Positions 24,689 to 32,558 of a stretch of 64,000 nucleotides of DNA are shown piece after piece; within the stretch, counting starts at the first letter, position 1, and each line of letters opens with the position of its first letter. Location: positions 186,001 to 250,000 of the forward strand of contig CAXXXY010000008.1 of the NCBI GenBank assembly GCA_963667515.2, written 5' to 3'. Origin of the DNA: VYDC01 sp963667515. GTDB lineage: Bacteria; Chloroflexota; Dehalococcoidia; UBA2979. Under the pieces are notes generated by a model that made no database searches, was not told where the DNA came from, and saw nothing but the letters and a program-made list of their open reading frames with translations. Both the position numbers and the translations under genes were made by a program.

Positions 24689-26200
24689 CTAGCCGAGCGC
24701 GTCCAGGATCGCGGCCGCCAGCGCGTCGTAGCCCGACTCGCGCGGGTGGATGTCGGGTGGCACGTCCGTCATGTGCGTGGCGCCGGCGGCGCGTCCTTGC
24801 AGCGGCGCGAAGCCGTCCGCCACCAGCACGCCGTGCTCTCCCGCCAGCTCGGCCGCGACCGCGTTCAGCTCCTGCGTCACGCGGTCCGTGTCGCGCTCGA
24901 AGGCGAGGTCGAAGCCGAAGCTGAACGGGCTGTACGTCAGCAGGAAGACGACGGTCGCGTCCGGCGCGGCGTCCGTCAGCCGCTCCAGCGCGTCGTCCAG
25001 GTTCGCGCGGTAGCTCTCCAGCGTCGCGGCGATGCGGGCGTCGCAGGCCGGCGCGCCCGCGCCCGCCGCGCAGTCTTCGGAGCCGAGGTGGGGAAGCAGG
25101 TCGTTCGCACCGATGTCGAGCGTGACATACGCAACTTCGTTGTCGTCGATGAAGTCGAGCGCGGCGTCGAGCTGGCCGCTGCGCGTCAGCGTCGCCGAGG
25201 TCTCGCCGGAGACGCCGAAGTTGCGCAGCCCGTAGTCGGCGCCGTCGCGCAGCTCCAGCTGGCGGTGCAGCCGCGAGACGTAGCCGTCGCGCGCCTGCGC
25301 GACGCCGACGTTCTCCGCGAGCGAGTCGCCCAGCGCCACGTAGTAGACGGCGCCCGGCGCCTCGACGCCGTTGACCTCGCCAGGGCCGAGCCGCTCGGGC
25401 GGCGGCTCCAGCGCCGTGCCCAGCGAGGCGGCGCGCTCGCGCAGGTCGGTGAGCACCGTCTGCGAGGTGAGCAGATCGCCCTCGCCCTGCGTGCCGATCA
25501 CGATTATGGCGTCGTCCGTCAGCCGCAGCGACTGCACGGTGACGCTGAACTCCTCGAGGGTGTCGTTGAGGTCGGTGACGCGCTCGACGAGATCCTCGAG
25601 CGCCTGCCGCGCGACGCCGGGGATCGAGAAGGCACCGAGCCCCACGTCCTTGATGTCGAGCTCGATCCCACCCGCGCGCAGGCTGTAGCTGACCTCGCCG
25701 TCTGCCGAGAGATCGTCGCTCTTGAACGCGGCGTCGAAGAGCATGCTGCCGGGCTCGTCGCCGTCGTCGCCGACAACGTCGATCGTGACGCTGCGCACGG
25801 GGCTGTCCGCGTCCTGCAGCCCGTCCTGCACGAACGCCGTCAGCTCCTGCTCCGTCAGCTCGAGGCGGAAGGCAGCGTCGCCCTCGATCGCGTCGAACTT
25901 CGCCTCGGCGGAGGCGAGCGCCGCGGGATCCGCCGGATCGGCGGGCCCCGAGTCGTCGGTGAGCGCGGAGACGAGCTGGTAGCCGTTCCAGCCGCCATAG
26001 CCGATCGCGCCCAGCGTCGCGACGGCGAAGAGCGCGAGCAGGCCGCCGGCCGCGGCGGCGGGGACGAACGCGGCGCCGACGGTGGCTCCCGCGAGCACCA
26101 CGAAGGCCACGATCGCGACGACCTCGCCTGCGGTGAACAGCATGAGCCCCGTGACGGTGACGGTTGCCAGGGCGCCCACGAGGATGGCTCCGATGCGCAT
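24689..26200 (-). CDS. Membrane-anchored SGNH/GDSL hydrolase with N-terminal accessory domain
   Basis: 503 residues from ATG 26200, with GGAGG upstream. Residues 1-85 hold three hydrophobic helices. Residues about 90-270 form an extracytoplasmic domain (FRLELTEQELTAFVQDGL, DIKDVGLGAFSIPG, SVTVQSLRLTDDAIIVIG) that resembles lipid-binding DUF2993/LmeA-like domains in layout. Residues about 290-500 are the SGNH hydrolase: block I YVALGDSLAENVG with the Ser, block II FGVSGETS, block III DIGANDLLP and block V DIHPRESGY with the Asp-His pair. All catalytic residues are present. It is likely an esterase/lipase acting at the outer membrane face on lipid or acetylated glycan. It sits between two paralogous small membrane-protein genes. 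Confidence 0.85.
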   Translation of the reverse strand: MRIGAILVGALATVTVTGLMLFTAGEVVAIVAFVVLAGATVGAAFVPAAAAGGLLALFAVATLGAIGYGGWNGYQLVSALTDDSGPADPADPAALASAEAKFDAIEGDAAFRLELTEQELTAFVQDGLQDADSPVRSVTIDVVGDDGDEPGSMLFDAAFKSDDLSADGEVSYSLRAGGIELDIKDVGLGAFSIPGVARQALEDLVERVTDLNDTLEEFSVTVQSLRLTDDAIIVIGTQGEGDLLTSQTVLTDLRERAASLGTALEPPPERLGPGEVNGVEAPGAVYYVALGDSLAENVGVAQARDGYVSRLHRQLELRDGADYGLRNFGVSGETSATLTRSGQLDAALDFIDDNEVAYVTLDIGANDLLPHLGSEDCAAGAGAPACDARIAATLESYRANLDDALERLTDAAPDATVVFLLTYSPFSFGFDLAFERDTDRVTQELNAVAAELAGEHGVLVADGFAPLQGRAAGATHMTDVPPDIHPRESGYDALAAAILDALG

Positions 26201-26239
26201 CACGGACCTCCGCTGCCACTCCGCCCGCGAGCTGCGGCC

Positions 26240-26247
26240 AGAGTAGC
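26240..26247 (-). promoter_or_regulatory. Putative -10 GCTACTCT upstream of the SGNH hydrolase
   Basis: GC-TACTCT on the minus strand 40 bp before ATG 26200; same form as the other -10 candidates. Confidence 0.4.
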
Positions 26248-26311
26248 GAAGCGGCGGCCTGCGGGCCACGCTGCTCCCGAGCCGGCCGCGCGGGGCCGCC
26301 GGGAGGGCCGT

Positions 26312-26319
26312 GCTAGCAT
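26312..26319 (+). promoter_or_regulatory. Putative -10 GCTAGCAT upstream of small membrane protein 2
   Basis: Second copy of the GTGCTAGCAT block described at 24278; 61 bp before ATG 26380. Confidence 0.5.
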
Positions 26320-26379
26320 TCGGGTCGAGCGGCTGGTGGGCATGCCGGTCGGGGTGGGGCCTGTTCCGTGATCGGCTCG

Positions 26380-26670
26380 ATGTCCGAGGCGGCGCTCATC
26401 GTGATCGTCGTCGCCGCGCTGCTGGCGGCGGCCGGCCTCGTCTGGGGCTGGCGCGAGACGGGGCGGCAGGCGGCGCTCGGCCTCGCCTTCAGCTTCATCG
26501 CCGCCTCGCCCTTCGCCGCCGCGCTCGGCGCGCTCTCCGCCGACGGCGCCTACGCCCGCGCGTCGCTGGGCCTGCTGGGCGCGGGCGTCATCGCGGCCGT
26601 CGCCTCGGCGCTGGCGATCGAGGAGGACGACGCCCCCGACGAGGTCTTCCCGCCGGGGACGCTCCGCTAG
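26380..26670 (+). CDS. Small membrane protein, paralogue 2
   Basis: 96 residues from ATG 26380, the position matching the paralogue's start; GTG 26368 would add four residues. Three hydrophobic stretches (ALIVIVVAALLAAAGLVWGW, ALGLAFSFIAASPFAAALGAL and LGLLGAGVIAAVASALAI) are followed by an acidic tail (EEDDAPDEVFPPGTLR), mirroring the DDELPDAAQIPSELPR tail of paralogue 1. Function unknown. Its divergent neighbour is the SGNH hydrolase. Confidence 0.65.
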   Translation: MSEAALIVIVVAALLAAAGLVWGWRETGRQAALGLAFSFIAASPFAAALGALSADGAYARASLGLLGAGVIAAVASALAIEEDDAPDEVFPPGTLR

Positions 26671-26769
26671 GCTCGCCGCCGGCGTCGCTGGCTGCGCCTT
26701 CCTCGGACGCTCGCCGGCTCGTCCGCGCCACGCACTCCGCGCCCGCATCCCCCCGTCGCGGCGCCGGCG

Positions 26770-26797
26770 TTGTCGGAACCCCGCTCGCAGCTATAAT
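26770..26797 (+). promoter_or_regulatory. Sigma-70-type promoter for the aminotransferase
   Basis: -35 TTGTCG (26770-26775), 16-bp spacer, perfect -10 TATAAT (26792-26797) preceded by GC. The gene starts at 26842, giving a leader of about 38 bases. Confidence 0.75.
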
Positions 26798-26841
26798 CGA
26801 GGGGTCGCGCGCCGCAGCTGCGGCGCGCGCAGGGGGGACCG

Positions 26842-28212
26842 ATGGCGCAGCCGCTGACCGCTGCCGATGGCGACGAGAGCACTGCCGAGCTGCTCACGCG
26901 GCTGTGGGCCGAGCGCGACGTGGCCTCGATGCTGGGCGGGGCGGCGCGCGCGATGAGCGCGGGCAGCGCGACCGACTGGGGCATGCCGGCCCCGCTGGAC
27001 GCCGCGACGCCGCCGATCACCCTGGGCGGCGGCATCCCTGACCCGGAGACGCTGCCGCGCGCCGAGCTGCTGGCGGCGCTGGGCCGCGCGCTCGCGGCGC
27101 CGGACGACGGGCCGCTGCGCTACGGCGGCGCGCTGGGGTACGAGCCACTGCGCGAGGCGATCGCCGAGCGCAGCGCGCGCACCGGGGGCGGTCCGCTGGG
27201 CGCGGAGCACGTGATGCTCACGAACGGCTCGGCCGGCGCGATCGATGTGATCTGCTCGACGCTGATCGACCCGGGCGACGTGATCGTCGCCGAGGCGCCC
27301 ACCTTCTCGGGCTCGGCGCGCACCTTCCGCGGCCACGGCGCCGAGGTGGTGAGCGTCCCCGTCGACCGCGACGGGATGGACATCGACGCGCTCGCGACGG
27401 TGCTCGCGCGGCTCGCCGCGGAGGGGCGGCGCGCGAAGCTCGTCTACACGATCTCGAACTACCACAACCCCTCGGGCGTCACGCTCTCGCTTCCGCGGCG
27501 GCACCGGCTGCTGCGCCTCGCCGCCGAGCACGGCGCGCTAGTGATGGACGACGACGCCTACGGCGAGATCGCGTTCGACGAGGGGCGGCCCGCGTCGCTG
27601 GCGGCGCTCGCGGGCGGCCACGGCGTGATCACCGTGGGCACCTTCTCGAAGGTGATCGCGACGGGGCTGCGGGTGGGCTGGATCCTCGCCGACCCCGCGC
27701 TCGTCGAGCAGCTCGTCAGCGTGCGCTTCGACATGGGGAACAGCCCGCTCCTGCACCGCATGCTCGCCGAGTACATGGCGGGCGGCCGGCTGGACGCGCA
27801 CGTCGCGGAGATGCGGCCGCTCTACGCCTCGCGGGCCCGCGCGCTCGAGGACGCGCTCATCGAGTACGCCGAGCCCTACCTCACCTTCGTGCGGCCGCGC
27901 GGCGGCTTCTTCCTCTGGGTGCGGCTGCAGGAGGGGCTGACCGCCCCCACCGTGCAGCGCGCCGCGATGGAGGAGGGCGTCAGCTTCCCCGTCGGGCACG
28001 CGTTCTTCACCGAGCGCGGCGAGGAGGGCGAGCGTCACATCCGCCTCGCCTACTCGACGCGGCCCGAGGAGGAGCTGCGCGAGGCGGCGCGGCGCATCGG
28101 GCGCGCCTGCGAGCGGGTCGCTGACGCCCGCCTAGCTGTACTACCCAGGAAGGTTGTTCACAGGCGGGAGGCGGGGACGGCCCCGCCGACGCCGCCGTGC
28201 GGTCGGCGGTGA
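26842..28212 (+). CDS. PLP-dependent aminotransferase (class I/II, MocR/2-aminoadipate type), C-terminus rewritten by IS copy 5
   Basis: The native part is about 430 residues. The fold-type I core shows LGGGIPDPETLPRAEL, YGGALGYEPLREAIA, LTNGSAGAIDVICSTLIDPGD, ISNYHNPSG, DDDAYGEI, K270 in GTFSKVIATGLRVGW (Schiff-base Lys) and RPRGGFFLWVRL. Such enzymes without a GntR domain act as 2-aminoadipate, valine-pyruvate or aromatic aminotransferases; the substrate is undefined. The IS begins at 28137, after GRACERVADAR, so 26 IS-encoded residues (LAVLPRKVVHRREA and on) replace the original end before a TGA at 28210. Since the conserved RLAYSTRPEEELREAARRI end is present, activity may survive. ATG 26842 is preceded by GGGGGG. 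Confidence 0.88.
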   Translation: MAQPLTAADGDESTAELLTRLWAERDVASMLGGAARAMSAGSATDWGMPAPLDAATPPITLGGGIPDPETLPRAELLAALGRALAAPDDGPLRYGGALGYEPLREAIAERSARTGGGPLGAEHVMLTNGSAGAIDVICSTLIDPGDVIVAEAPTFSGSARTFRGHGAEVVSVPVDRDGMDIDALATVLARLAAEGRRAKLVYTISNYHNPSGVTLSLPRRHRLLRLAAEHGALVMDDDAYGEIAFDEGRPASLAALAGGHGVITVGTFSKVIATGLRVGWILADPALVEQLVSVRFDMGNSPLLHRMLAEYMAGGRLDAHVAEMRPLYASRARALEDALIEYAEPYLTFVRPRGGFFLWVRLQEGLTAPTVQRAAMEEGVSFPVGHAFFTERGEEGERHIRLAYSTRPEEELREAARRIGRACERVADARLAVLPRKVVHRREAGTAPPTPPCGRR

Positions 28213-29186
28213 TTGTAGCGGTAGAGCCAGCGTGGGAGCTGGCGCAGCCGCTCGGCGTTGGAGCGGTAGGGGCGGGCGTAGGCCCACTCGTTCTGCAGGA
28301 TCTGGATGAAACGCTCGGCTTTGCCGTTCGTCTGCGGGCGGTAGGGCCGCGTGTGCGACAGCCGCACGTCTGCGGCAGCGGCGGCGCCGTGGAAGCTGCG
28401 GGCGACGGTGTAGGCCTTCGCGTTGTCGGTCAGGACCCGGCGCACGCGCACGCCACGCCGGCGGAAGGCCGCGAGCGCCTGCTCGAGGAAGGCGGCGCAG
28501 CTCGCGCCACGCTCGTCGGGCAGGACGGAGACGTAGGCGTAACGGCTGTGGTCGTCGACGGCGACGTGTAGGTACTCCAGCCCCAGCGAACGCCGCGAAT
28601 GCGGCCCGGAGCGCGTCTCGGCGAAGCCAGGCGCCATTCGCTTGCCGCCGCCCTCGGGGACGCGCCCGAGCTTCTTCACGTCGAGATGCAGCAGGTCGCC
28701 GGGGGCGTCGTGCTCGTAGCGGACCGGCTCCCGGATGACGCGGTGCAGGCGGTCGAGCCGGTTGAGGCCGCGGCGCCGCAGCACGGCGTAGACCGTGGAG
28801 CGGGCGACCCCGAGCGCCCACTGGATGCGATGCGGCCCGAATCCCTGCGTGCGTCGCACGGCGCAGATGCGTCGCTCCAGCTCGGGCGGCGTGCGCCGAG
28901 GATGCGCGCGCGGGGCGGAGCTGCGGTCCTCGAGCCCTGCCGCTCCCTCCGCCCGGAAGCGCCCCAGCCACTTGGCAACGGTGTGGCGGGAGACGCGGAA
29001 GTGGCGAGCGACCTCAGCCTGGGGCCAGCCGGCGTCCACTTCCCGCACGAGCTCGAGTCGGGTCAGCGGCGTCAGCCGCGCGTTACGATGGGCCATGAGG
29101 GTGTCCTCTCCTCGCTACTGCCGTGCTGTCACACACAGCAGCGGGCGAGGCCCCTCATCCTGTCAACAACCTACGTGGGAACTACA
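28137..29186 (-). mobile_element. IS481-family insertion sequence, copy 5 (unequal flanks)
   Basis: 1050 bp. Flanks are CCTAGC (28131-28136) and ACTAGC (29187-29192), so the 6-bp duplication is imperfect, unlike in the other five copies. It interrupts the end of the aminotransferase gene, and the following 18 bp lead to the methyltransferase stop. Confidence 0.93.
28158..29096 (-). CDS. IS481 family transposase (copy 5)
   Basis: 312 residues. It differs from copy 1 by Thr121 to Ile (HRVIREPVRY) in the linker before the catalytic core. The DDE residues are unchanged, so it is probably active. Confidence 0.94.
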   Translation of the reverse strand: MAHRNARLTPLTRLELVREVDAGWPQAEVARHFRVSRHTVAKWLGRFRAEGAAGLEDRSSAPRAHPRRTPPELERRICAVRRTQGFGPHRIQWALGVARSTVYAVLRRRGLNRLDRLHRVIREPVRYEHDAPGDLLHLDVKKLGRVPEGGGKRMAPGFAETRSGPHSRRSLGLEYLHVAVDDHSRYAYVSVLPDERGASCAAFLEQALAAFRRRGVRVRRVLTDNAKAYTVARSFHGAAAAADVRLSHTRPYRPQTNGKAERFIQILQNEWAYARPYRSNAERLRQLPRWLYRYNHRRPHGGVGGAVPASRL

Positions 29187-29209
29187 ACTAGCCCGCGCCC
29201 GCCGCGCTC

Positions 29210-30058
29210 CTACTCGGCGCCCCTGCTCGGCGTCCCGGCTCGACGGCCGGCCGGCAGCCGACCCCACACCAGCAGCCGCTTGAAGGTGAGCAGGTACGGG
29301 CTGCGGTCGCCCGCGTCCGCGTGGAGGCGACGCGCGTACTCGGCCAGCAGGCGTTCGTAGAGGGGCGCCGCGAGGCGCTCGCGGTACGGCGTCAGCAGCG
29401 AGCCCTTCATCCACTCCACCACCGCGTCGACCGAGGTGTGCACGTGCTCGTAGACGTGGATGCGCACCAGCCGCCGCTCGAAGCCGAGGCCCCACAGCAG
29501 CTCGGCGTAGCGCTCGGGCTCGAGCACCGGGAAGCGCCGCTCGTAGCCGCCCATCGCCTCGGCGAACGGCGGCTCCGCCGCCAGCTCGCGCGCGACGGTG
29601 TGCGAGGGGTGGTCGTCGTTCACCGGCATCTGCACCGCGATCTGCCCGCCCGGCGCGAGCAGCCGCGCGAGGCGCGGCCACAGCTCCTCGTGCCCCTCGA
29701 CCCATTGCAGCGCGGCGTTGGAGAAGAGCAGGTCGGGCGGCGCGTCGGGCGCCCACGCGCGGATGTCCGCCTGCTCGAAGCGCAGGCCGTCCCCCCGTTG
29801 CTCGGCGGCGCGCGCGAGCATCGTCTCGGAGGCGTCGACGCCCACCGACTCCGCCGCGCCCAGCTCAGCGTGCAGCCACGCGGTCAGCTCGCCGGTGCCG
29901 CAGCCGAGGTCGCAGACGCGCATCGCGGGCTCGCGCTCGACCAGCGCCGCGAGGTCGCGGAAAGGCTGCGCCCGCTCCTCGTGGAATCGCTCGTACTGGC
30001 CGGGGTCCCAGGCGGAGCCAGGGGCGCCGCTCGCGCGGTGCGACGCGACCTCAGCCAT
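29210..30058 (-). CDS. SAM-dependent methyltransferase, trans-aconitate 2-methyltransferase-like
   Basis: 282 residues. ATG 30058 lies inside the end of the upstream nitrilase-like gene (8-bp overlap, ATGGCTGA), implying coupled translation. SAM-binding motif I is RVCDLGCGTGELTAWL, followed by VGVDASETMLARA, RFEQADIRAWAP, DLLFSNAALQWVEGH and LLAPGGQIAVQMPVNDDHPSH, the last characteristic of Tam. These enzymes methylate trans-aconitate or similar carboxylates. Its pairing with a nitrilase-family protein hints at metabolism of a small carboxylate or amide. Confidence 0.85.
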   Translation of the reverse strand: MAEVASHRASGAPGSAWDPGQYERFHEERAQPFRDLAALVEREPAMRVCDLGCGTGELTAWLHAELGAAESVGVDASETMLARAAEQRGDGLRFEQADIRAWAPDAPPDLLFSNAALQWVEGHEELWPRLARLLAPGGQIAVQMPVNDDHPSHTVARELAAEPPFAEAMGGYERRFPVLEPERYAELLWGLGFERRLVRIHVYEHVHTSVDAVVEWMKGSLLTPYRERLAAPLYERLLAEYARRLHADAGDRSPYLLTFKRLLVWGRLPAGRRAGTPSRGAE

Positions 30059-30974
30059 AGATCTCGCGGTAGAGGATGTCGGCGGGCTCGGTGGTGCGCG
30101 CCTGCCGCTCGCGCGCCTCGGCGAGGCGGGCGGGGTCGATGGTCGCGACGGCGACGCCCTCGCCACGCGGGCCGATCGAGGCGTCGACGCGCCCGTCGGG
30201 GCCTACCACCAGCGAGCTGGCGCCCCACCACGGGCTGCCCAGCGGGTCGCCGGCGTGCACCTCGCGCGAGGTGGTCGCGGAGAGCACGTAGACGCCGTTG
30301 GCGTAGGCGACCGCCTGCCGCATCGCGGTGTAGGGCGGCCCCACCTCCGGCGAGCGCTCCAGCGAGGGGTGCACGATGACCTCGGCGCCCGAGCGCCGCA
30401 GCCGCCGCGCCGCCTCCGGCACCAGCAGCTCGCTCTCGACGAGGCAGCCGAGCGCGCCGATCTCGGTCTGCGCGACGGGCAGCACGGAGTCCGGCCCGAA
30501 GATGCCGCGGTACTCCTCGTAGATGTCGCGCAGCGAGGTGATCTCGGGGGCGCTGTACGCCTGCGCCTTGGGCGAGCGCAGTACCAGCCCCTCTGGCCCC
30601 AGCACGAAGCCGGTGTGGAAGTAGCGTCCCGGCAGCTCTGGCACCGACTCCTGCGCCGAGGAGACGAAGTAGCAGCTGTGACGGCGGCAGGCGTCAAGGA
30701 TCGGCTCGAAGGGCTCGCCGGGCACCGGCATCGCCACGGCATCGATCGAGACGTTCGAGAGGTGGCGGCTCGCCGCCGTGAGGCAGAGCACCGGGTAGAC
30801 GACGAGGCGCGGGGCGGGGTCGGTGCGCTCCATCAGCGCGTCGATCTCGCTCGCGATGCGCTCGGCGTTTCGCCGCATCGTGTCGCGCGCCGTGGCGTCG
30901 TCTGTCACCGGACGCACCGCCGCCTGCACCACGGCCGCGAGCCACGGCTCGCCGAAGCTGACCGACTCCGCCAT
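30051..30974 (-). CDS. Carbon-nitrogen hydrolase (nitrilase superfamily), catalytic Glu replaced
   Basis: 307 residues from ATG 30974. The nitrilase fold is clear: AAVVQAAVRPV at the start, RLVVYPVLCLTA, VLRSPKAQAY with Lys136, GALGCLVESELLVPE with Cys177, EVIVHPSLERS and RQAVAYANGVYVLSA. The usual Glu of the FPE motif is Val62 (YPVLCL), so the Glu-Lys-Cys triad is incomplete and hydrolysis of an amide or nitrile is doubtful. It might be a regulatory or divergent enzyme. It forms an operon with the downstream methyltransferase (overlapping stop and start). Confidence 0.8.
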   Translation of the reverse strand: MAESVSFGEPWLAAVVQAAVRPVTDDATARDTMRRNAERIASEIDALMERTDPAPRLVVYPVLCLTAASRHLSNVSIDAVAMPVPGEPFEPILDACRRHSCYFVSSAQESVPELPGRYFHTGFVLGPEGLVLRSPKAQAYSAPEITSLRDIYEEYRGIFGPDSVLPVAQTEIGALGCLVESELLVPEAARRLRRSGAEVIVHPSLERSPEVGPPYTAMRQAVAYANGVYVLSATTSREVHAGDPLGSPWWGASSLVVGPDGRVDASIGPRGEGVAVATIDPARLAEARERQARTTEPADILYREIYG

Positions 30975-31002
30975 CGCCCGTCTCCCCCCGCTCGCCGGTC
31001 GG

Positions 31003-31010
31003 AACGTAGC
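31003..31010 (-). promoter_or_regulatory. Putative -10 GCTACGTT for the nitrilase-methyltransferase operon
   Basis: GC-TACGTT on the minus strand, 29 bp before ATG 30974. Confidence 0.35.
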
Positions 31011-31069
31011 AGCCGGGCGGCGCTCGCGGGGCACCGGGCTCGCTGCCTCCGGCCGCGCCCTGCCGATCT

Positions 31070-31077
31070 GCTATGGT
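31070..31077 (+). promoter_or_regulatory. Putative -10 GCTATGGT giving a leaderless DUF2277 mRNA
   Basis: TATGGT ends six bases before ATG 31084; a start site seven bases downstream coincides with the start codon. Confidence 0.45.
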
Positions 31078-31083
31078 CGCGGC

Positions 31084-31321
31084 ATGTGCAGGAGCATCAA
31101 GACGCTGCGCCCGGTCCAGCCTGAGCAGACGCCCGCGAGCGACGCCGAGATCGAGGCGGCCGCGCTGCAGTTCGTGCGCAAGGTGAGCGGCTACCGGCAG
31201 CCGTCCGCGGCGAACGGCGGCGTCAAAGGCGCCGGCGTTCGCCGAGGTCGCGGCGTCGACGCAACGCCTGCTCGCGGAGCTGCGGCCGGGCGCCCGCGCC
31301 TCGGCCCGCCGCGCGGGCTAG
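31084..31321 (+). pseudogene. DUF2277 family protein with a +1 frameshift
   Basis: It starts MCRSIKTLRPVQPEQTPASD and reads AALQFVRKVSGYRQPSAANGGVKGA, the conserved DUF2277 core. Near 31235 the frame must shift by one base to continue as FAEVAASTQRLLAELRPGAR and end at TAG 31321. The length of 238 bp is one more than a multiple of three. The family is a small (about 80-90 residues) protein of unknown function with a conserved N-terminal Cys-Arg. Uncorrected, translation runs on into the intergenic G11 tract. An indel error is the simplest explanation. Confidence 0.8.
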
Positions 31322-31349
31322 CTAGGCTCGCGCCGGCCGCGTCGAGCGC

Positions 31350-31360
31350 GGGGGGGGGGG
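31350..31360. repeat. G11 homopolymer, intergenic
   Basis: Eleven G between the DUF2277 gene and the convergent epimerase gene. No reading frame depends on it. Confidence 0.8.
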
Positions 31361-31394
31361 CGACCGGCTCGCGTTCGCCTGCTCGCGGGCCGCG

Positions 31395-32357
31395 CTAGCC
31401 AGCCGCGTCCCCGGAGAGCTGCGCGCGGTACCACTCCACCGAGCGGCGCACCCCCTCCTCGATCGAGGTGCGCGGCGTCCAGCTCCAGCGCTCCTGCGCG
31501 CGGCGCGGGGAGAGCGTGATGCCGCGGATCTCGCCGGGGCGCGCGGGCTCGTAGCGTGGCGGCAGCGCGTAGGCGGCCTCCGCCGCGACGAGGTCGAAGA
31601 CTCGGCGCGTGGTCGTCGCCACGCCCGCGGAGACGTGGCAGGTCGCGGGCTCGCCGCTTGCGGCGGCGAGCGCGGCCTCGACGACGTCGTCGACGTAGAC
31701 GTAGTCCCGGCTCTCGTCGCCGTCGCCGAAGATCGTCACGCCCTCGCCGCGCAGCATCCGCCCCGCGAAGATGCCGACCACGCCGTAGGCGCACGTGTGG
31801 TCCTGCGCGGGCCCGTAGATGTTGCCCGGCCGCAGCACGGAGACGTTGGTGGCCCGCTCCGCCGTGAGCGCCGCGAGGTAGAGCTCCGCCGCGACCTTCG
31901 AGGCGCCGTAGACGGAGGTGGGCTGCGGCGCGTGCTCCTCGTCGACGGGCTGCTCGCCCGGCTCGCCGTAGAGCGCGCCGCCCGTGGAGAAGTGGACGAT
32001 GCGTCGCACCCCCGCGCCGACGGACGCCGTCGCGACACTCATCGTCCCCAGCACGTTCGTCGCCACGTCCGTGAGCGGCTCCAGCATCGACTGCGTCACC
32101 GACGCCTGCGCCGCGAGGTGGAAGACGACGTCGGGGCGCGCCCCCTCGATGAGCACGGCCACGGCCTCGGCGTCGCGCACGTCGAGGGAGCGCCACTCGA
32201 GCCCGCCCTGCCCCGGCGCCGCGGTGGTCGGCGCGGGCTGCGGCGCGACGTCGGTGGCGACCGTGCGCCAGCCGTCGGCGAGCAGGCGCGCGGTCAGGTG
32301 TCGCCCCACGAAGCCGGCGGCGCCCGTCACCAGCGCCGTCCGTGCCGTGTCGCTCAC
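31395..32357 (-). CDS. NAD-dependent epimerase/dehydratase (nucleotide-sugar SDR)
   Basis: 320 residues from GTG 32357. The NAD motif is ALVTGAAGFVGRHL, the catalytic Ser/Thr is in HFSTGGALYGE, and the Tyr/Lys pair is in PTSVYGASKVAAELY; VSVLRPGNIYGPAQ and DYVYVDDVVEAALAA complete the extended SDR pattern. It resembles UDP-glucose/UDP-GlcNAc 4-epimerases and GDP-sugar dehydratases; the exact nucleotide-sugar is not readable. It starts the second glycan locus. A weak operator-like repeat (32415-32442) lies 58 bp upstream. Confidence 0.87.
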   Translation of the reverse strand: MSDTARTALVTGAAGFVGRHLTARLLADGWRTVATDVAPQPAPTTAAPGQGGLEWRSLDVRDAEAVAVLIEGARPDVVFHLAAQASVTQSMLEPLTDVATNVLGTMSVATASVGAGVRRIVHFSTGGALYGEPGEQPVDEEHAPQPTSVYGASKVAAELYLAALTAERATNVSVLRPGNIYGPAQDHTCAYGVVGIFAGRMLRGEGVTIFGDGDESRDYVYVDDVVEAALAAASGEPATCHVSAGVATTTRRVFDLVAAEAAYALPPRYEPARPGEIRGITLSPRRAQERWSWTPRTSIEEGVRRSVEWYRAQLSGDAAG

Positions 32358-32414
32358 TCGCCCTCCGTGATCCGGATGCGCCTCGGCCGAATGCGCATTG
32401 GCCGATGCGGCCTC

Positions 32415-32442
32415 GTCGAGCGCGGGTCGCGCCTGCCGTTGG
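32415..32442. promoter_or_regulatory. Possible operator H upstream of the epimerase
   Basis: GTCGA (32415), GTCGC (32426) and, one base out of step, GTTGG (32438). Distance to the gene (58 bp) and orientation match operators A, C, E and F, but only two half-sites keep the 11-bp register. Confidence 0.3.
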
Positions 32443-32558
32443 TGAGTACCCCGATGCCTCGGCCGACCGCCTCTGTCACGCTCGCCCTGCCGACGAGGCG
32501 AGCGGCGCCCGCTCGCTCACGGGCGGGGCGGCGCTCCGGGCTGCCGTGGGGACGCGAC

